From: an uncultured Clostridia bacterium
GTDB taxonomy: Bacteria; Bacillota; Clostridia; Christensenellales; Borkfalkiaceae
Direction of reading: 5' to 3'
Assembly: GCA_934271245.1 (NCBI GenBank)
Contig: CAKQQY010000024.1
Location: 1 to 27,916, forward strand
DNA length: 27,916 nt
Under the pieces are notes generated by a model. It made no database searches. It was not told the DNA's origin and was given only the letters and a program-made list of their open reading frames with translations. Position numbers and translations under genes: made by a program. Numbering within the stretch: position 1 is the first letter of the stretch; every line of letters starts with the position of its first letter. This document shows, in pieces, positions 7,993 to 16,495 of this stretch.

Positions 7993-8844
7993 ATGGCTTG
8001 TTATTCTGGCACTCATTCGCATCGTTATGGTACTAATGGTAGTGAAAATAATCCTAACTGCGAGTTTGGTTGTCAAGGTAGTTGTGGTAATGCTTGTTTA
8101 AGCGGATCAGATAATACATCTTGCACAGTTTGTAAAAACGATTGTGAAGCTGGCTGTGGCAATTGTAATACCTTATGTGGCCCTTAGCCCAGTTGCGATA
8201 CACTATGCAGCGGCGGATGCACTGGTGCATGTGAAGCTGGATGTTCAACAGGTTGTTCTGGCGGATGCAGTGGCGATTGTCAAAGTGGATGCTCAGGCTC
8301 TTGTTCTGGTGGCTGTCAAGGGACTTGTATATCTGCTTGTGCTTAGAATTGCGCGGGTGGATGTACTAATAGCTGTGTTGGCACTTGTAATTATGGATGT
8401 TCCAGTGATGAGGTAAATGATTTATATTTAAATCTTCATTTATCACGTATTGCAGAAAGTGATGATATAAATACTATTAAAAAAATTATTTATAGATTAT
8501 TTGAAAATCTTCAAAAAAGCACTATCTCTAATGGTGATGAAAAATATATAAATGAATTTGGAGGAGACGATCCAATAGGCCTTGTAGCTGACTGGGAAGG
8601 CTGGATGGCCGATGGCACAGCTACATTCTCAATGCTGTTGGATAAAACATTTGAAGCTATTATTAATAACTTAAATACTCTTAATAAAGGCCGAGTAGAA
8701 ATTGATCAAAACAAAATGGCACCAATCAAAATTTGGAAAGACTCTATATCTGGTGAACAATTAAATACAGTTGATCGTGATGCGGCGCTTTATTGGATTG
8801 AATGTCTTAAAAAAATATATGAATAGGTTATGCCAGTAAAATAA
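7993..8844 (+). CDS. CXXX-repeat Cys-rich RiPP precursor A
   Basis: The 283-residue protein (three in-frame TAG) starts Met-Ala-Cys with no evident leader. Residues 23-62 hold irregular Cys; from C68 to C136 there are 18 cysteines spaced exactly four apart, the other positions being mostly Gly, Ser, Thr or Ala. Residues about 139-283 lack this repeat (one Cys) and align with the C-terminus of precursor B: both have Val-Ala-Asp-Trp or Ile-Val-Asp-Trp, a helical Ala-X-Asn-X-Leu stretch and a final (Lys/Val)-Ile-Tyr-Glu motif. It lies directly behind the maturase with AAGGAGG eight bases before the ATG. The likely fate is radical-SAM crosslinking of Cys to neighbouring residues. A metal-binding or structural disulfide role is possible but does not explain the conserved maturase. 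Confidence 0.85.
8194..8400 (+). repeat. Exact CX3 repeat, 18 units
   Basis: A 12-base coding period gives one Cys codon (TGT or TGC) every fourth codon from residue 68 to 136 of precursor A. DNA units differ at synonymous sites, so the periodicity is held at protein level rather than by recent tandem copying. Confidence 0.9.
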
Positions 8845-8845
8845 T

Positions 8846-8895
8846 TTGATAATCCTCCGATTTTATGATATAATAAAAATAAAAAAAGGAGGATT
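8846..8895 (+). promoter_or_regulatory. Promoter with SD-hiding hairpin
   Basis: TTGATA (8846-8851), a 17-base spacer and TATAAT (8869-8874) form a sigma-A-type promoter. The spacer contains AATCCTCC (8851-8858), the exact complement of GGAGGATT (8888-8895) that forms the Shine-Dalgarno of the next gene; an inner ATTTT/AAAAT pairing can extend the stem. RNA read through from cassette A could therefore fold over the ribosome site, whereas RNA started at this promoter lacks the upstream arm. Confidence 0.75.
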
Positions 8896-8901
8896 TTTCA
8901 T

Positions 8902-9342
8902 TTGATTGGAGAACCTATTTTTGATTACAATAAAGAAACTGGTGAAACCAGTTGTATAATTTCAGATGGTTAGAATATTTTTTATGGTATTTCTAAATGC
9001 CATCCAGAAGATAAAGAATTTTAGAGTGAATTCACAGGTTGTGAGATTGCAGAGCGCCGAGCGCGCATTAAAATTTTGCAACACATTAAAAATAATCAAA
9101 TCATTCCGCAAATTCAAGCTTATGAACATTTAATTAGCACTATGTTAAATAGCAAGCAATTAAATCCGCAATCTTATGAATTTAAACGTATTAAGGCCGA
9201 ATATGATAATTTACTTGATGAATATACTAAAATTAAAAATAATATTAAGTATCGTCAAGGTAAATTAAAAGATTACATTAATGATAAAGACAAGATGAAT
9301 AAGTATATTAAATTGCGCCAGGAGAAGAAAAATGATCGTTGA
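8902..9342 (+). CDS. Coiled-coil-rich protein of unknown function
   Basis: The 146-residue product (two in-frame TAG in its first 45 codons) starts at TTG 8902 with AGGAGG eight to nine bases upstream. The N-terminal 50 residues include two Cys and look like a small globular part. From about residue 50 the protein is Lys/Glu/Gln/Asn-rich and helical, with heptad-like hydrophobic spacing. I recognise no family. It opens the unit leading to phoH and overlaps the next small gene by 11 bases, so the three small proteins and PIN-PhoH are probably translated together. Confidence 0.6.
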
Positions 9343-9505
9343 TGATTATATAATGGCTTAGATTGCACAAAATGAAAATTATAAGCCTACCTTGACGGAT
9401 TTGGGTATTTCAATTTATAATTCTGATGGAACATTAAAATCTACTAAATAGATTTTAAAAGAATTATCAGAAATATGGACCGATCCAGATAATTTATTTA
9501 CTTAA
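9332..9505 (+). CDS. Small protein of unknown function
   Basis: A 57-residue product with two in-frame TAG (codons 10 and 41). It starts at ATG 9332 inside the end of the preceding gene, with GGAGAAG just upstream, and ends at TAA. The middle reads Leu-Gly-Ile-Ser-Ile-Tyr-Asn-Ser-Asp-Gly-Thr-Leu-Lys followed by a helix. A similar turn-plus-helix pattern is seen in some phage tape-measure segments, but this is too short to assign. Ordinary codon use, overlap and ribosome site support it as real. Confidence 0.5.
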
Positions 9506-9549
9506 TTTTTTATTATTAATAGGAATAATCCTTAGAAGGAGTTGGTTTT

Positions 9550-9783
9550 ATTATAGTTTATTTTATTTTAGGTATAATATTTGCCAGCGTTGGAATGACA
9601 TTATTAGATTTTATTTCTGCGTTAATAGCAAATTTCGCCGAATTGGTTAAAGGCTGGTTTTCTGTGAAAATTTCATAGTATAATCGCCAAATCACAAATT
9701 TGAATGAAATGGATGAAGGCCCGCGGGCTATCGGTTTTTCAATACCATAGGAAGACGAGGTTGAATATGAAGATGATGAATAA
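9550..9783 (+). CDS. Small membrane protein with acidic tail; apparent ATT start
   Basis: With two in-frame TAG read as Gln the frame encodes about 77 residues: an N-terminal hydrophobic helix (roughly residues 2-21), an amphipathic segment, and a strongly acidic C-terminus. AAGGAG at 9536-9541 sits eight bases before ATT 9550. No in-frame ATG, GTG or TTG lies at a workable distance; the first ATG, 9595, has no ribosome site and would remove the hydrophobic part. Its last 17 bases overlap the start of PIN-PhoH, suggesting coupling. No family recognised. Confidence 0.5.
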
Positions 9784-12317
9784 CTATTATGATACGTGTA
9801 GCTTGTTGATAAAGGGCAAAGATATAAAAAAAGATGAGCATATTTTAATTTCTTCAATTACTATTGATGAATTAGAAAATATAAAAACATCTGCAAATAA
9901 AGATGCAGATGTAAAATATACAGCTCGTCAGCTCTTGCGTAATATCAATGCAAATCCTGATATTTATTAGGTATTAATTTATAAAGAAAAAATGATTAAG
10001 CCTATTCAACGATTAGATTTATCAATAACTAATGATACAAAAATATTAGCTACGGCATTAGACTTCAATAAACATAATAAAACTCATCCCATTGATAATT
10101 TTATTACTAATGATTTAACTCTTAAATGTATCGCACGATTATTTCTATCTAACGTATCTTCATTAGAAGAAGGGGACCAAGAGCCATACACTGGTTACAT
10201 TGAGAAAACAATCTCGCAAGAAGAATTGATTAAATTTTATAATAATATTGGAGAAAATCAATATAATTTATTAAATGGTCAATATTTAATTCTACGTGAT
10301 GAAGAAGGTAATTTACTTGATGTAAGATGCTGGATGGATGATACACATAGATATCTTAATTCTAAGCCTATTGAATCAAAATGGTTTGGTAAAGTATCTC
10401 CATATAAAGGTGATGTGTATCAAAAATGCGCAATTGATAGCCTTGTAAATAATCAACTTACAGTATTTAGAGGCGGCGCCGGCGTAGGTAAATCCTTGCT
10501 CGGCCTTACTTATTTGTTCTCTCTATTGGAACAAGGTAAAATTGATAAAATTTATATGTTCTGTAATCCAATAGCTACCAGAGATAGTGCGAAGCTTGGC
10601 TTAATCCATAGATAAGGGTCAAGTAAAACCTCGTGAATTGCTGGGACCTCCTTAAGATTTATTAACTACAACATAAGGATGAAATAAGCCTAAGTGTGAA
10701 TGTCTGAAAATAATAAATATTGGACAATCAGCAACCAAGCCCTGAATAGGGGAAGGCTCATCGACTATCGAAATCACATAGAAATATGGAAGAGAGTAGA
10801 GTAGGGCATAGCCCGAAGCGCGAGGGATTTAAACTGAAAAATTTTGGACAAAAAGTGAAAAATTATTTTCTCCAATTTTTAATAATAATAGAAAATAATA
10901 AAGGAGAAAATAATTTATGGATCAAGAAATTATTAATAAATATTTATCGGGATATTCAATAAGCAAATTATTATTAGAATATCCTACTTATAATAGAAGA
11001 TAGATTAATAAGTTATTTCGAGAAAATCAAATAACTATTAGAGGCGGAAGAAAAAAACGTGAATGGACAGAACAAGACAAAAAAGAAATCGAGCAAATGA
11101 TTGAAGATGGAGCATTTATAAAAGATATTAGTAAAAAATTTAAATGCAGCAAAGAAACATTAACTATAAAAATGGAAGAGTGGGGCATTAAATTAAAAAC
11201 TAAAAGTCATATAAATAGATGTATTAAACAAGATTATTTTTCAATTATAGACGCTCCTGAAAAAGCATACTGGTTAGGATTTTTATTTACTGATGGAAGT
11301 GTAGGATACATAAGAAATAGCAAACGTATTCGTCTTCAATTACAAGAAAAAGATTTAGAAATATTAGAACAATTCAAGAAAGATTTAAGTATAGAAACTA
11401 AAATTATTTATGATCGACGTCCTAATAGTGTATGTTGTTCTGTTGAATTTATATGTAGTTAGATTTTTGATGATTTAGGAAAATATAATATTATTCCTAA
11501 TAAAACTTATTTAACTTCTCATATTCCGTATGAAAAAATACCTCAAGAGTATTGGCCAGCATTTGCATTGGGCTTATTAGATGGTGATGGAAGCATTTTT
11601 GTAAGTAAAAATTGTAGCACAGATGTATCTATTAATTATACTGCTTATCATGAAAACGAAGTAGAAGATTTTCAAAATTTAATAAATTTTATAGCTAATA
11701 TAAATCATAAAAATAAAAATTTTTATACTTCAGCTTGGCATACTCAATGGAGAGGTCGTCTTCAAGTTTTAAAAATTCTTGATATTTTATACAATAATTG
11801 TCCAAGACATTTACAACGTAAATATGATATATACTTACGTTTAAAAAATAGTTTAAATTAAGATATAGTCAGTTTTATAGTGAAAGCTATAAAGTTTAAC
11901 GTTTATCCTGGGGACAAGGACCTTAAGCTTCTTGATTCACAAATTGGCAATTTTCTTATAAGTAAATTTGGTGATAGAAATGCTGTTGAAGATTTAATTG
12001 CAGATGGTAAAATAATTCTTGTTCCGACGGCAGATTGCCGCGGTATGGATATTACAAATAATAGTGGAGTATATATTACAGAAGCACAAAATTCTACTAT
12101 CGATCTAATGAAATTAATGGTTCAACGCATTGGTGAAAATACCAAATGCGTAATTGAAGGCGATGATAAAACACAAGTTGATTTAATCTCTTATTCAGGC
12201 AATAATAATGGATTAATGAGATTATCAGAAGTATTTAGAGGACAACCTTATTATGGTGAAGTAACTCTTAAAAATTGTTATCGCTCTGAATTGGCTAAAC
12301 AAGCAGAATTAATGTAA
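9767..12317 (+). CDS. phoH: PIN-PhoH ATPase, two exons (9767-10601, 11902-12317)
   Basis: Joining 9767-10601 to 11902-12317 gives 416 residues in one frame. The N-terminal PIN nuclease domain shows Tyr-Asp-Thr-Cys, Ile-Asp-Glu-Leu, Thr-Asn-Asp-Thr-Lys and Ile-Thr-Asn-Asp-Leu acidic positions. The C-terminal PhoH ATPase has Walker A Gly-Gly-Ala-Gly-Val-Gly-Lys-Ser and Arg-Ile-Gly-Glu-Asn followed by Glu-Gly-Asp-Asp-Lys-Thr-Gln-Val-Asp. The Walker B segment reads Ile-Thr-Glu-Ala-Gln-Asn, with Thr where Asp is usual. The exon junction restores Lys-Leu-Gly-Phe-Tyr-Pro-Gly, matching the PhoH block after Walker A. PIN-PhoH proteins act as RNA helicase/nucleases. One TAG (9968-9970) lies in the PIN domain. 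GAGG six bases upstream supports ATG 9767. A terminator follows. Confidence 0.88.
10860..10916 (+). promoter_or_regulatory. SD-hiding hairpin before the intron endonuclease
   Basis: AAATTATTTTCTCC (10860-10873) is the perfect 14-base complement of GGAGAAAATAATTT (10903-10916), which contains the ribosome site and runs up to the start codon. In T4 td-type introns a similar hairpin blocks translation from long transcripts while a late promoter inside it allows translation later. A TAATAATAATA stretch in the loop could serve as a late-type promoter, but no clear -35 is seen. Confidence 0.75.
10917..11861 (+). CDS. LAGLIDADG homing endonuclease (intron-encoded)
   Basis: The 314-residue product (two in-frame TAG, codons 30 and 182) contains two LAGLIDADG-type helices: Ala-Tyr-Trp-Leu-Gly-Phe-Leu-Phe-Thr-Asp-Gly and Phe-Ala-Leu-Gly-Leu-Leu-Asp-Gly-Asp-Gly, each ending in the catalytic acidic residue. 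The N-terminal 90 residues look like two helix-turn-helix units (Ile-Ser-Lys-Lys-Phe-Lys-Cys-Ser-Lys-Glu-Thr-Leu). The gene lies wholly inside the phoH group I intron; its TAA forms part of the conserved intron strand before P7. It should cut intronless phoH alleles to spread the intron. Both motifs look intact, so it may be active. Confidence 0.92.
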
Positions 12318-12346
12318 GAGGAGAGGGGAAACCCTCTTCTCTTTTC
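12316..12346 (+). terminator. Terminator after phoH
   Basis: AAGAGGAGAGGG pairs with CCCTCTTCTCTT over 12 bp (one G-T) around a GAAA tetraloop, followed by a short T-rich stretch. It overlaps the phoH stop codon. Partial read-through into the endolysin gene, which has no obvious promoter, is likely. Confidence 0.8.
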
Positions 12347-12374
12347 TATATCTTAAGAGGAAGGAGATAAAAAT

Positions 12375-13901
12375 ATGGCTTTTAAAATGAGAACAACTCG
12401 TCCAGAAGCCGGTAATAAATATTATATTACTAAAAATAATGGTGGATACTCTTATGCAATTAAGGGTAATCCAACAGATAAGCAAAATGATGTCTTGAGC
12501 AACTGCGTGGGGTAAAAATACTATGCCCATAACTCACTATATCGGTTAAAGGGTGGAGACACTTCAGACCGAGGTAAGACTCTTAATTGAGAAACCTTAA
12601 CGACTGCGGGATAATAATAGTAATATTATTATTGAAGTGAGTTCTTCCAATAGGAAGTAATATACAGTCTGAACTATGGCTATAATCTAACTATGAAACC
12701 ATAGAGGTAGGATTAACGTCCTATCCGCCTTATATTTAAGGTCTTAAAGTAACAGAATGACGCATACGGTAGGTTCAATGAAATCGGCGGCTATGGATAT
12801 TGTAAATATTTAAGTCCAGTTAATGCAGAACGCTTCCCGCAATATAACAATACTGGTATACCAATGGGTGATACCCCTAAACTTGGCGCGTGTATGGTAT
12901 GGCAGGGCGGACCAACATTACAAAGTGGTGATGGCGTTGGCCATGTGGCTATTGTTGAAAAAGTAATCAGTTCTACAGAAGTAATAACATCTGAAAGCGG
13001 TTGGGGCAGTAAGAACCCCTTCTGGACAGCAACACGCAAAAAAGGAAATGGTAACTGGGGAGCTGGCTCTGGCTATAAATTTCTTGGTTTTATATATAAT
13101 CCAGCAGTAAAGGATGATGATATTGTGAGTGATCAATATGGGTTTGGCGCTACCAATAGTCCATTAATAAATTATACGTAGATTAGCCCAAATCGCACCA
13201 GTCCACGCACTCATGTAATTGATACAGTCACTATACACTGTGTAGTTGGGCAATGTTCTGTTGAAACTCTTGGAAGTATATTTGCGCCAACAAATAAATA
13301 GGCTTCATCTAACTATGGCATTGGCCCAGATGGCCGAATTGGTATGTATGTAGAGGAAAAAGATCGGTCTTGGTGCTCTTCTAATGGAGCTAATGACGAT
13401 AGAGCAATCACTATTGAAGTTGCCAGCGATACTACTTCGCCATATAAAGTAACTGATAAAGCATATAATGCTCTTATTAAATTACTCGCTGATATTTGTT
13501 AGCGTAATAATATTAAATCACTTAAATGGAAAGCTGATAAAAGCTTAATCGGCCATCCAGAAGAACAGAATATGACTGTTCATAGATGGTTTGCGCATAA
13601 AACTTGCCCTGGTGATTACTTATATAATAAGCATTATGAAATTGCTGAAAAAGTAAATGAATTACTTGGTGTAGAGGAGGATGATGATATGACTCAGGAA
13701 AGATTTAATGAAATGATGGATAACTACATGAAAGAGCGCGCTGAATTAGATCCTAGTAAATGGTCTGCGCAGGCAAGAGCTTGGGCTGAAAGTAATGGTC
13801 TAATTAATGGTGATGCTCAAGGACGCACTATGTATAAAAAATATATGACGCGCGAAGAGGTTATCACTGTCTTATATCGTGCTATGAATAAGGGGAATTA
13901 A
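12375..13901 (+). CDS. CHAP + N-acetylmuramoyl-L-alanine amidase endolysin, two exons (12375-12513, 12760-13901)
   Basis: The spliced product is 426 residues. The N-terminal CHAP domain has catalytic Cys44 in Asn-Cys-Val-Gly-Tyr-Ala and the later Gly-His-Val-Ala-Ile-Val-Glu and Glu-Ser-Gly-Trp-Gly. A zinc amidase (amidase_2) domain follows, with Thr-Ile-His-Cys-Val and His-Arg-Trp-Phe-Ala-His-Lys-Thr-Cys-Pro-Gly. The C-terminus (Trp-Ala-Glu-Ser-Asn-Gly-Leu-Ile-Asn-Gly ... Thr-Arg-Glu-Glu-Val) resembles an SLH-type wall-binding repeat. Together these cut peptidoglycan for lysis. Three TAG lie in exon 2. ATG 12375 has AAGGAG eight bases upstream. The TAA after 'gtggggt' belongs to the intron. 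The next gene is holin-like. Confidence 0.9.
12514..12759 (+). ncRNA. ORF-less group I intron in the endolysin gene
   Basis: Exon 1 ends in T (12513) and the intron ends in G (12759); joining 12513 to 12760 restores Asn-Cys-Val-Gly-Tyr-Ala-Tyr-Gly of a CHAP domain in frame. P7 can form between GACTG (12602-12606, in 'ccttaacgactgc') and CAGTC (12665-12669, in 'atatacagtctgaac'), the classical R and S elements. P1 can use GCCC (12527-12530 region) against GGGT with terminal U-G. At 246 bases it is a minimal group I intron. No endonuclease frame is present, so mobility would need one in trans. Confidence 0.88.
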
Positions 13902-13902
13902 A

Positions 13903-14355
13903 ATGTATAGTAAGTAGAGAAAACCTAAAAGAGAATATTCTAAAGGCTTACTTATTCAAGAGTCAGTATTGATTTGGATTACAAGCTTATTATATATTGC
14001 CTTAGCATTTTTCTGTATATTGTAGGGCTATACAGGTTCACTACCTTGGATTACTGCTTCAGCCTCATTACCTTGGGCGGCCTATGGTGTTAGCCAAGTA
14101 TTTTATTATAAAAAAAGTATGCTTGAAAATACCAAAGGTGGTATTAAATATGATACAGTAATGAAAGAATTAGAGGATTAGTTAGAGAAATATTTGAATA
14201 TGACATATGGTAACAGTGAGGATTATAATGATTTAATTAAGGAATTAATTAAAAATAATACTTCGTCTTCAACAACTTCTTCTACTAATAATGATACCAA
14301 AATTTTTACAGAAACGCAAATTTCAAATGAATTAAACGTTGATTATGGAATTTGA
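13903..14355 (+). CDS. Holin-like membrane protein
   Basis: The 150-residue product (three in-frame TAG) begins with a basic tail, then two hydrophobic segments (about residues 16-42 and 48-68) and a long polar C-terminal part with a Ser/Thr/Asn-rich linker. Its place one base after the endolysin and its membrane topology fit a holin or spanin-like lysis partner; no specific holin family is recognised. AAGGGG lies just before the ATG. The final TGA is part of the TTGACT -35 box of the next promoter. The TAGs near codons 5, 47 and 93 mean unsuppressed translation would stop almost at once. Confidence 0.6.
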
Positions 14356-14400
14356 CTTTTACCTCCTTATATTATATAATATATATATAATATAAGGAGG
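14352..14400 (+). promoter_or_regulatory. Promoter of cassette B with 17-bp SD-hiding hairpin
   Basis: TTGACT (14352-14357), 17 bases, TATAAT (14375-14380). Bases 14362-14378 and 14384-14400 form a perfect 17-bp inverted repeat with a five-base loop; the 3' arm ends in AAGGAGG, the ribosome site of the gene at 14410. The 5' arm lies in the promoter spacer and -10, so RNA begun here (about 14387) lacks it, while read-through RNA from the lysis genes would hide the site. A weak terminator role is possible because a few T follow. Confidence 0.8.
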
Positions 14401-14409
14401 AATTTTTCT

Positions 14410-14907
14410 ATGAAGGATATAAGAAAAAAAATGAATTATTCCATTGAAATAATTAATGCAATAGAACATAATGATATCAATTAGAGTGATGCATTAATTA
14501 GGTTATTTGATAATTTACCCAATGATGAAAAATTTAATGTAGATAATATGCTTTTAATGTATTTTAGGAATATATTTTTTAATAAAAAATTTGAAATGTT
14601 AAATGAAACATTTTATTATTTTTTAGAAAATTTAAAAACATTTAAGCATGAAAATATTCATTTGTATTATTCTATTTGGTATAATATTGCTACTTCTCAT
14701 CCTACTAATACTTATAATTTAAATAATTTAGTCGCATTGTTAGAGGCTCGACCTGATATAGTCAATTGCTTGAATGATTATGATTTCCAATGTCTTATTT
14801 CTACTCTGGTATGTCAAGATAAAATTGAGTTAGTTAATCGTGTCAATAGGATAATGCATGGATAGGCTAATGAAAATCAACCTATGGAAAGTGAGCAATA
14901 CATTTAA
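14410..14907 (+). CDS. Unknown helical protein, first gene of cassette B operon
   Basis: The 165-residue product has two in-frame TAG (near codons 25 and 152). It is mostly helical, Asn/Phe/Tyr/Leu-rich, with no membrane helix, metal site or known motif that I recognise. The pattern of short paired helices could be a TPR-like or other alpha-repeat fold. AAGGAGG lies nine bases upstream of the ATG within a hairpin. Its TAA shares one base with the ATG of the accessory gene, so the two are translationally coupled. Position at the head of the RiPP operon suggests a role in regulation, transport or peptide handling. Cassette A has no counterpart in the window. Confidence 0.65.
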
Positions 14908-15176
14908 TGATTAAATATATTCCAATAGAACATGAAGAAGCAGTTGAAGCTTGTCGTTTATATCATGAATATAATGCTTACAAAGGCATTATGAGAAGAT
15001 TAAATATATTAAATATATCTTCTGAATTAAAAATAACTTATAAATTAAAATATTTTGATGCTCTTCTCAAAAGAGATTTATTTAATAAACATTTTTGCGC
15101 AAAATATTTAAATCCAGAAGATACATTAGATTTTAGAATTGATATAGCTAATGATTTATTAATATATGGAGAATAA
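14907..15176 (+). CDS. RiPP cassette B accessory protein 1
   Basis: The 89-residue protein starts Met-Ile-Lys-Tyr-Ile-Pro-Ile-Glu and has a Tyr-Asn-Ala-Tyr-Lys segment near residue 25, a Lys-rich middle and the ending Asp-Leu-Leu-Ile-Tyr-Gly-Glu. It aligns by eye with the protein at 17184 (Tyr-Ile-Asp-Ile-Pro-Lys-Glu ... Glu-Ala-Tyr-Lys-Asp) and more weakly with the cassette A protein at 6449. It lies three bases before the maturase. The family looks like the small modification-system proteins that accompany CXXX-repeat maturases. No catalytic residues are evident, so precursor or maturase binding is the best guess. No in-frame TAG. Confidence 0.6.
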   Translation: MIKYIPIEHEEAVEACRLYHEYNAYKGIMRRLNILNISSELKITYKLKYFDALLKRDLFNKHFCAKYLNPEDTLDFRIDIANDLLIYGE

Positions 15177-15179
15177 TAA

Positions 15180-16493
15180 ATGCTAAAGAACCAATATGAT
15201 TATATAGATTTTTATTATATGATTTATGGCTTAGATGCCGTTTCAGCTTATCAGACACATTATATTAAAAATATTACATTCCAAGTTACAGAAGATTGTA
15301 ATTTAGGATGTTCTTATTGTTATCAAATTTGTAAATCTAAAAATAAAATGACATTTGATACAGCAAAGAAAATTATTGATTATTTATTTATAGAACGAGA
15401 AAATCCTCAATCAGAATTCTGTGAAGAAAAGACCAAAGGATTTGTATTTGATTTTATAGGCGGAGAACCGTTTCTTGAGATTGATTTAATTGAGCAAATA
15501 TGTGATTATTTTGAAGAAAAGCTTCTTCAATATCCAGATAGTCCATGGATTATAAATCATGCTTATAGTTTTTCTACTAATGGCACATTGTATTTTACTC
15601 CAAAAGTGCAACATTATATTAATAAGTATAGAGAATATTTAAGCATTAGTGTTACTATTGATGGTTGTAAAGAATTACATGATCAATGTAGAGTATTTAA
15701 AGGAACTAATAAAGGTAGTTACGATATAGCTATTCAAGCGGCATTAAATGAGCTACGCAATAATCACAATGGAGCAACTAAAATTACTATGGCTCCAGCT
15801 AATATAAAGTATGTGGCCGATGGTCTTATTAATATGCTATCTCTTGGATTTACTATTATCAATATTAATTGTGTATTTGAAGAAGGATGGCAATTATCAG
15901 ATGCTCAAGAACTATATAATCAAATGAATATTGTTAGTAAATATTTAATTGATAATAATTTAAATAATAAAGTTTATATTGCAATTTTTGATGCTGGTAA
16001 ATATAGACCCATTAGTGAAGATACACTTGCCCATAATTGGTGTGGAGTTTCTAGTAGAACTATGACAGCATTTAATTATAAAGGTGATATGTATCCCTGT
16101 ATTAGATTTATGGAAAGCTCAACTGGTCATAATGTTGAACCATTTATTGTTGGTAATATTGAACATGGATTATGTGGAACTCCAGAAGAAAAAGAAAGAT
16201 ATGAAAAAGTGTCTTCATTGACCATAGAAAGTATGTCTCCTCAAAAATGTATTGATTGTCCTATCGGAGGAGGATGTGCCTGGTGTACTGGTTATTGTTA
16301 TCAACGAGGAGATATTGAGCATAAAACATTATTTATTTGTCAAATGTATAAAGCTCAAGCATTAGCGTGTAAAAAATATTATCATGATATTAAAGATTGG
16401 GAGACCTATGATAAAATAAATATACCTGATGAAATGGCCTTAGAAATTATTTCTCAGGATGAATGGAATAAATTTAATAAGAAGGAGGAATAA
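15180..16493 (+). CDS. Radical SAM/SPASM peptide maturase B
   Basis: The 437-residue enzyme has the radical SAM motif C40-X3-C44-X2-C47, the Gly-Gly-Glu-Pro motif at 94-97 for SAM binding, and SPASM-type cysteines at 288, 307, 357, 360, 366, 369, 373 and 387 for auxiliary clusters. It is clearly paralogous to maturase A along its whole length, for example Glu-Gln-Ile-Cys-Asp-Tyr-Phe-Glu and Val-Thr-Ile-Asp-Gly-Cys-Lys-Glu-Leu-His-Asp. Unlike A it contains no TAG: the three sites use CAA or CAG. GGAGAA lies seven bases before the ATG. The Cys-rich precursor starts three bases after its stop. The most likely chemistry is thioether (ranthipeptide-like) formation on CX3 repeats; epimerisation or C-C linkage cannot be excluded. 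Confidence 0.93.
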   Translation: MLKNQYDYIDFYYMIYGLDAVSAYQTHYIKNITFQVTEDCNLGCSYCYQICKSKNKMTFDTAKKIIDYLFIERENPQSEFCEEKTKGFVFDFIGGEPFLEIDLIEQICDYFEEKLLQYPDSPWIINHAYSFSTNGTLYFTPKVQHYINKYREYLSISVTIDGCKELHDQCRVFKGTNKGSYDIAIQAALNELRNNHNGATKITMAPANIKYVADGLINMLSLGFTIININCVFEEGWQLSDAQELYNQMNIVSKYLIDNNLNNKVYIAIFDAGKYRPISEDTLAHNWCGVSSRTMTAFNYKGDMYPCIRFMESSTGHNVEPFIVGNIEHGLCGTPEEKERYEKVSSLTIESMSPQKCIDCPIGGGCAWCTGYCYQRGDIEHKTLFICQMYKAQALACKKYYHDIKDWETYDKINIPDEMALEIISQDEWNKFNKKEE

Positions 16494-16495
16494 TT

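Larger units (their letters stand above)
10602..11901 (+). ncRNA. Group I intron in phoH
   Basis: Exon 1 ends CTTGGCT (10595-10601), which pairs with GGTCAAG (10617-10623) as P1 ending in the required U-G. GATAA (10611-10615) pairs with exon 2 TTATC (11903-11907) as P10. The last intron base is G (11901). P7 forms between GACTAT (10763-10768) and ATAGTC (11865-11870), in the classical contexts 'caaccaagccc...aaggctcatcgactat' and 'aagatatagtc'. The core resembles group IA phage introns. Excision fuses the exons in frame within a conserved PhoH block. The 315 bases before the internal ORF hold the P1-P7 core and the SD-hiding hairpin. Confidence 0.92.

Noticed and set aside
8194..8400. CRISPR or recent tandem DNA repeat
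   Set aside because: The 12-base periodicity is only at codon level; units differ in sequence and there are no spacers.
8144..8416. Val/Ala/Leu-rich frames overlapping the Cys-rich genes (also 16671-16883)
   Set aside because: They arise from the shifted reading of Cys/Gly codon repeats and have no start signals.
10602..11901. Intein in PhoH
   Set aside because: Stop codons lie just inside both boundaries, no intein splice residues are seen, and group I elements P1, P7 and P10 are present.
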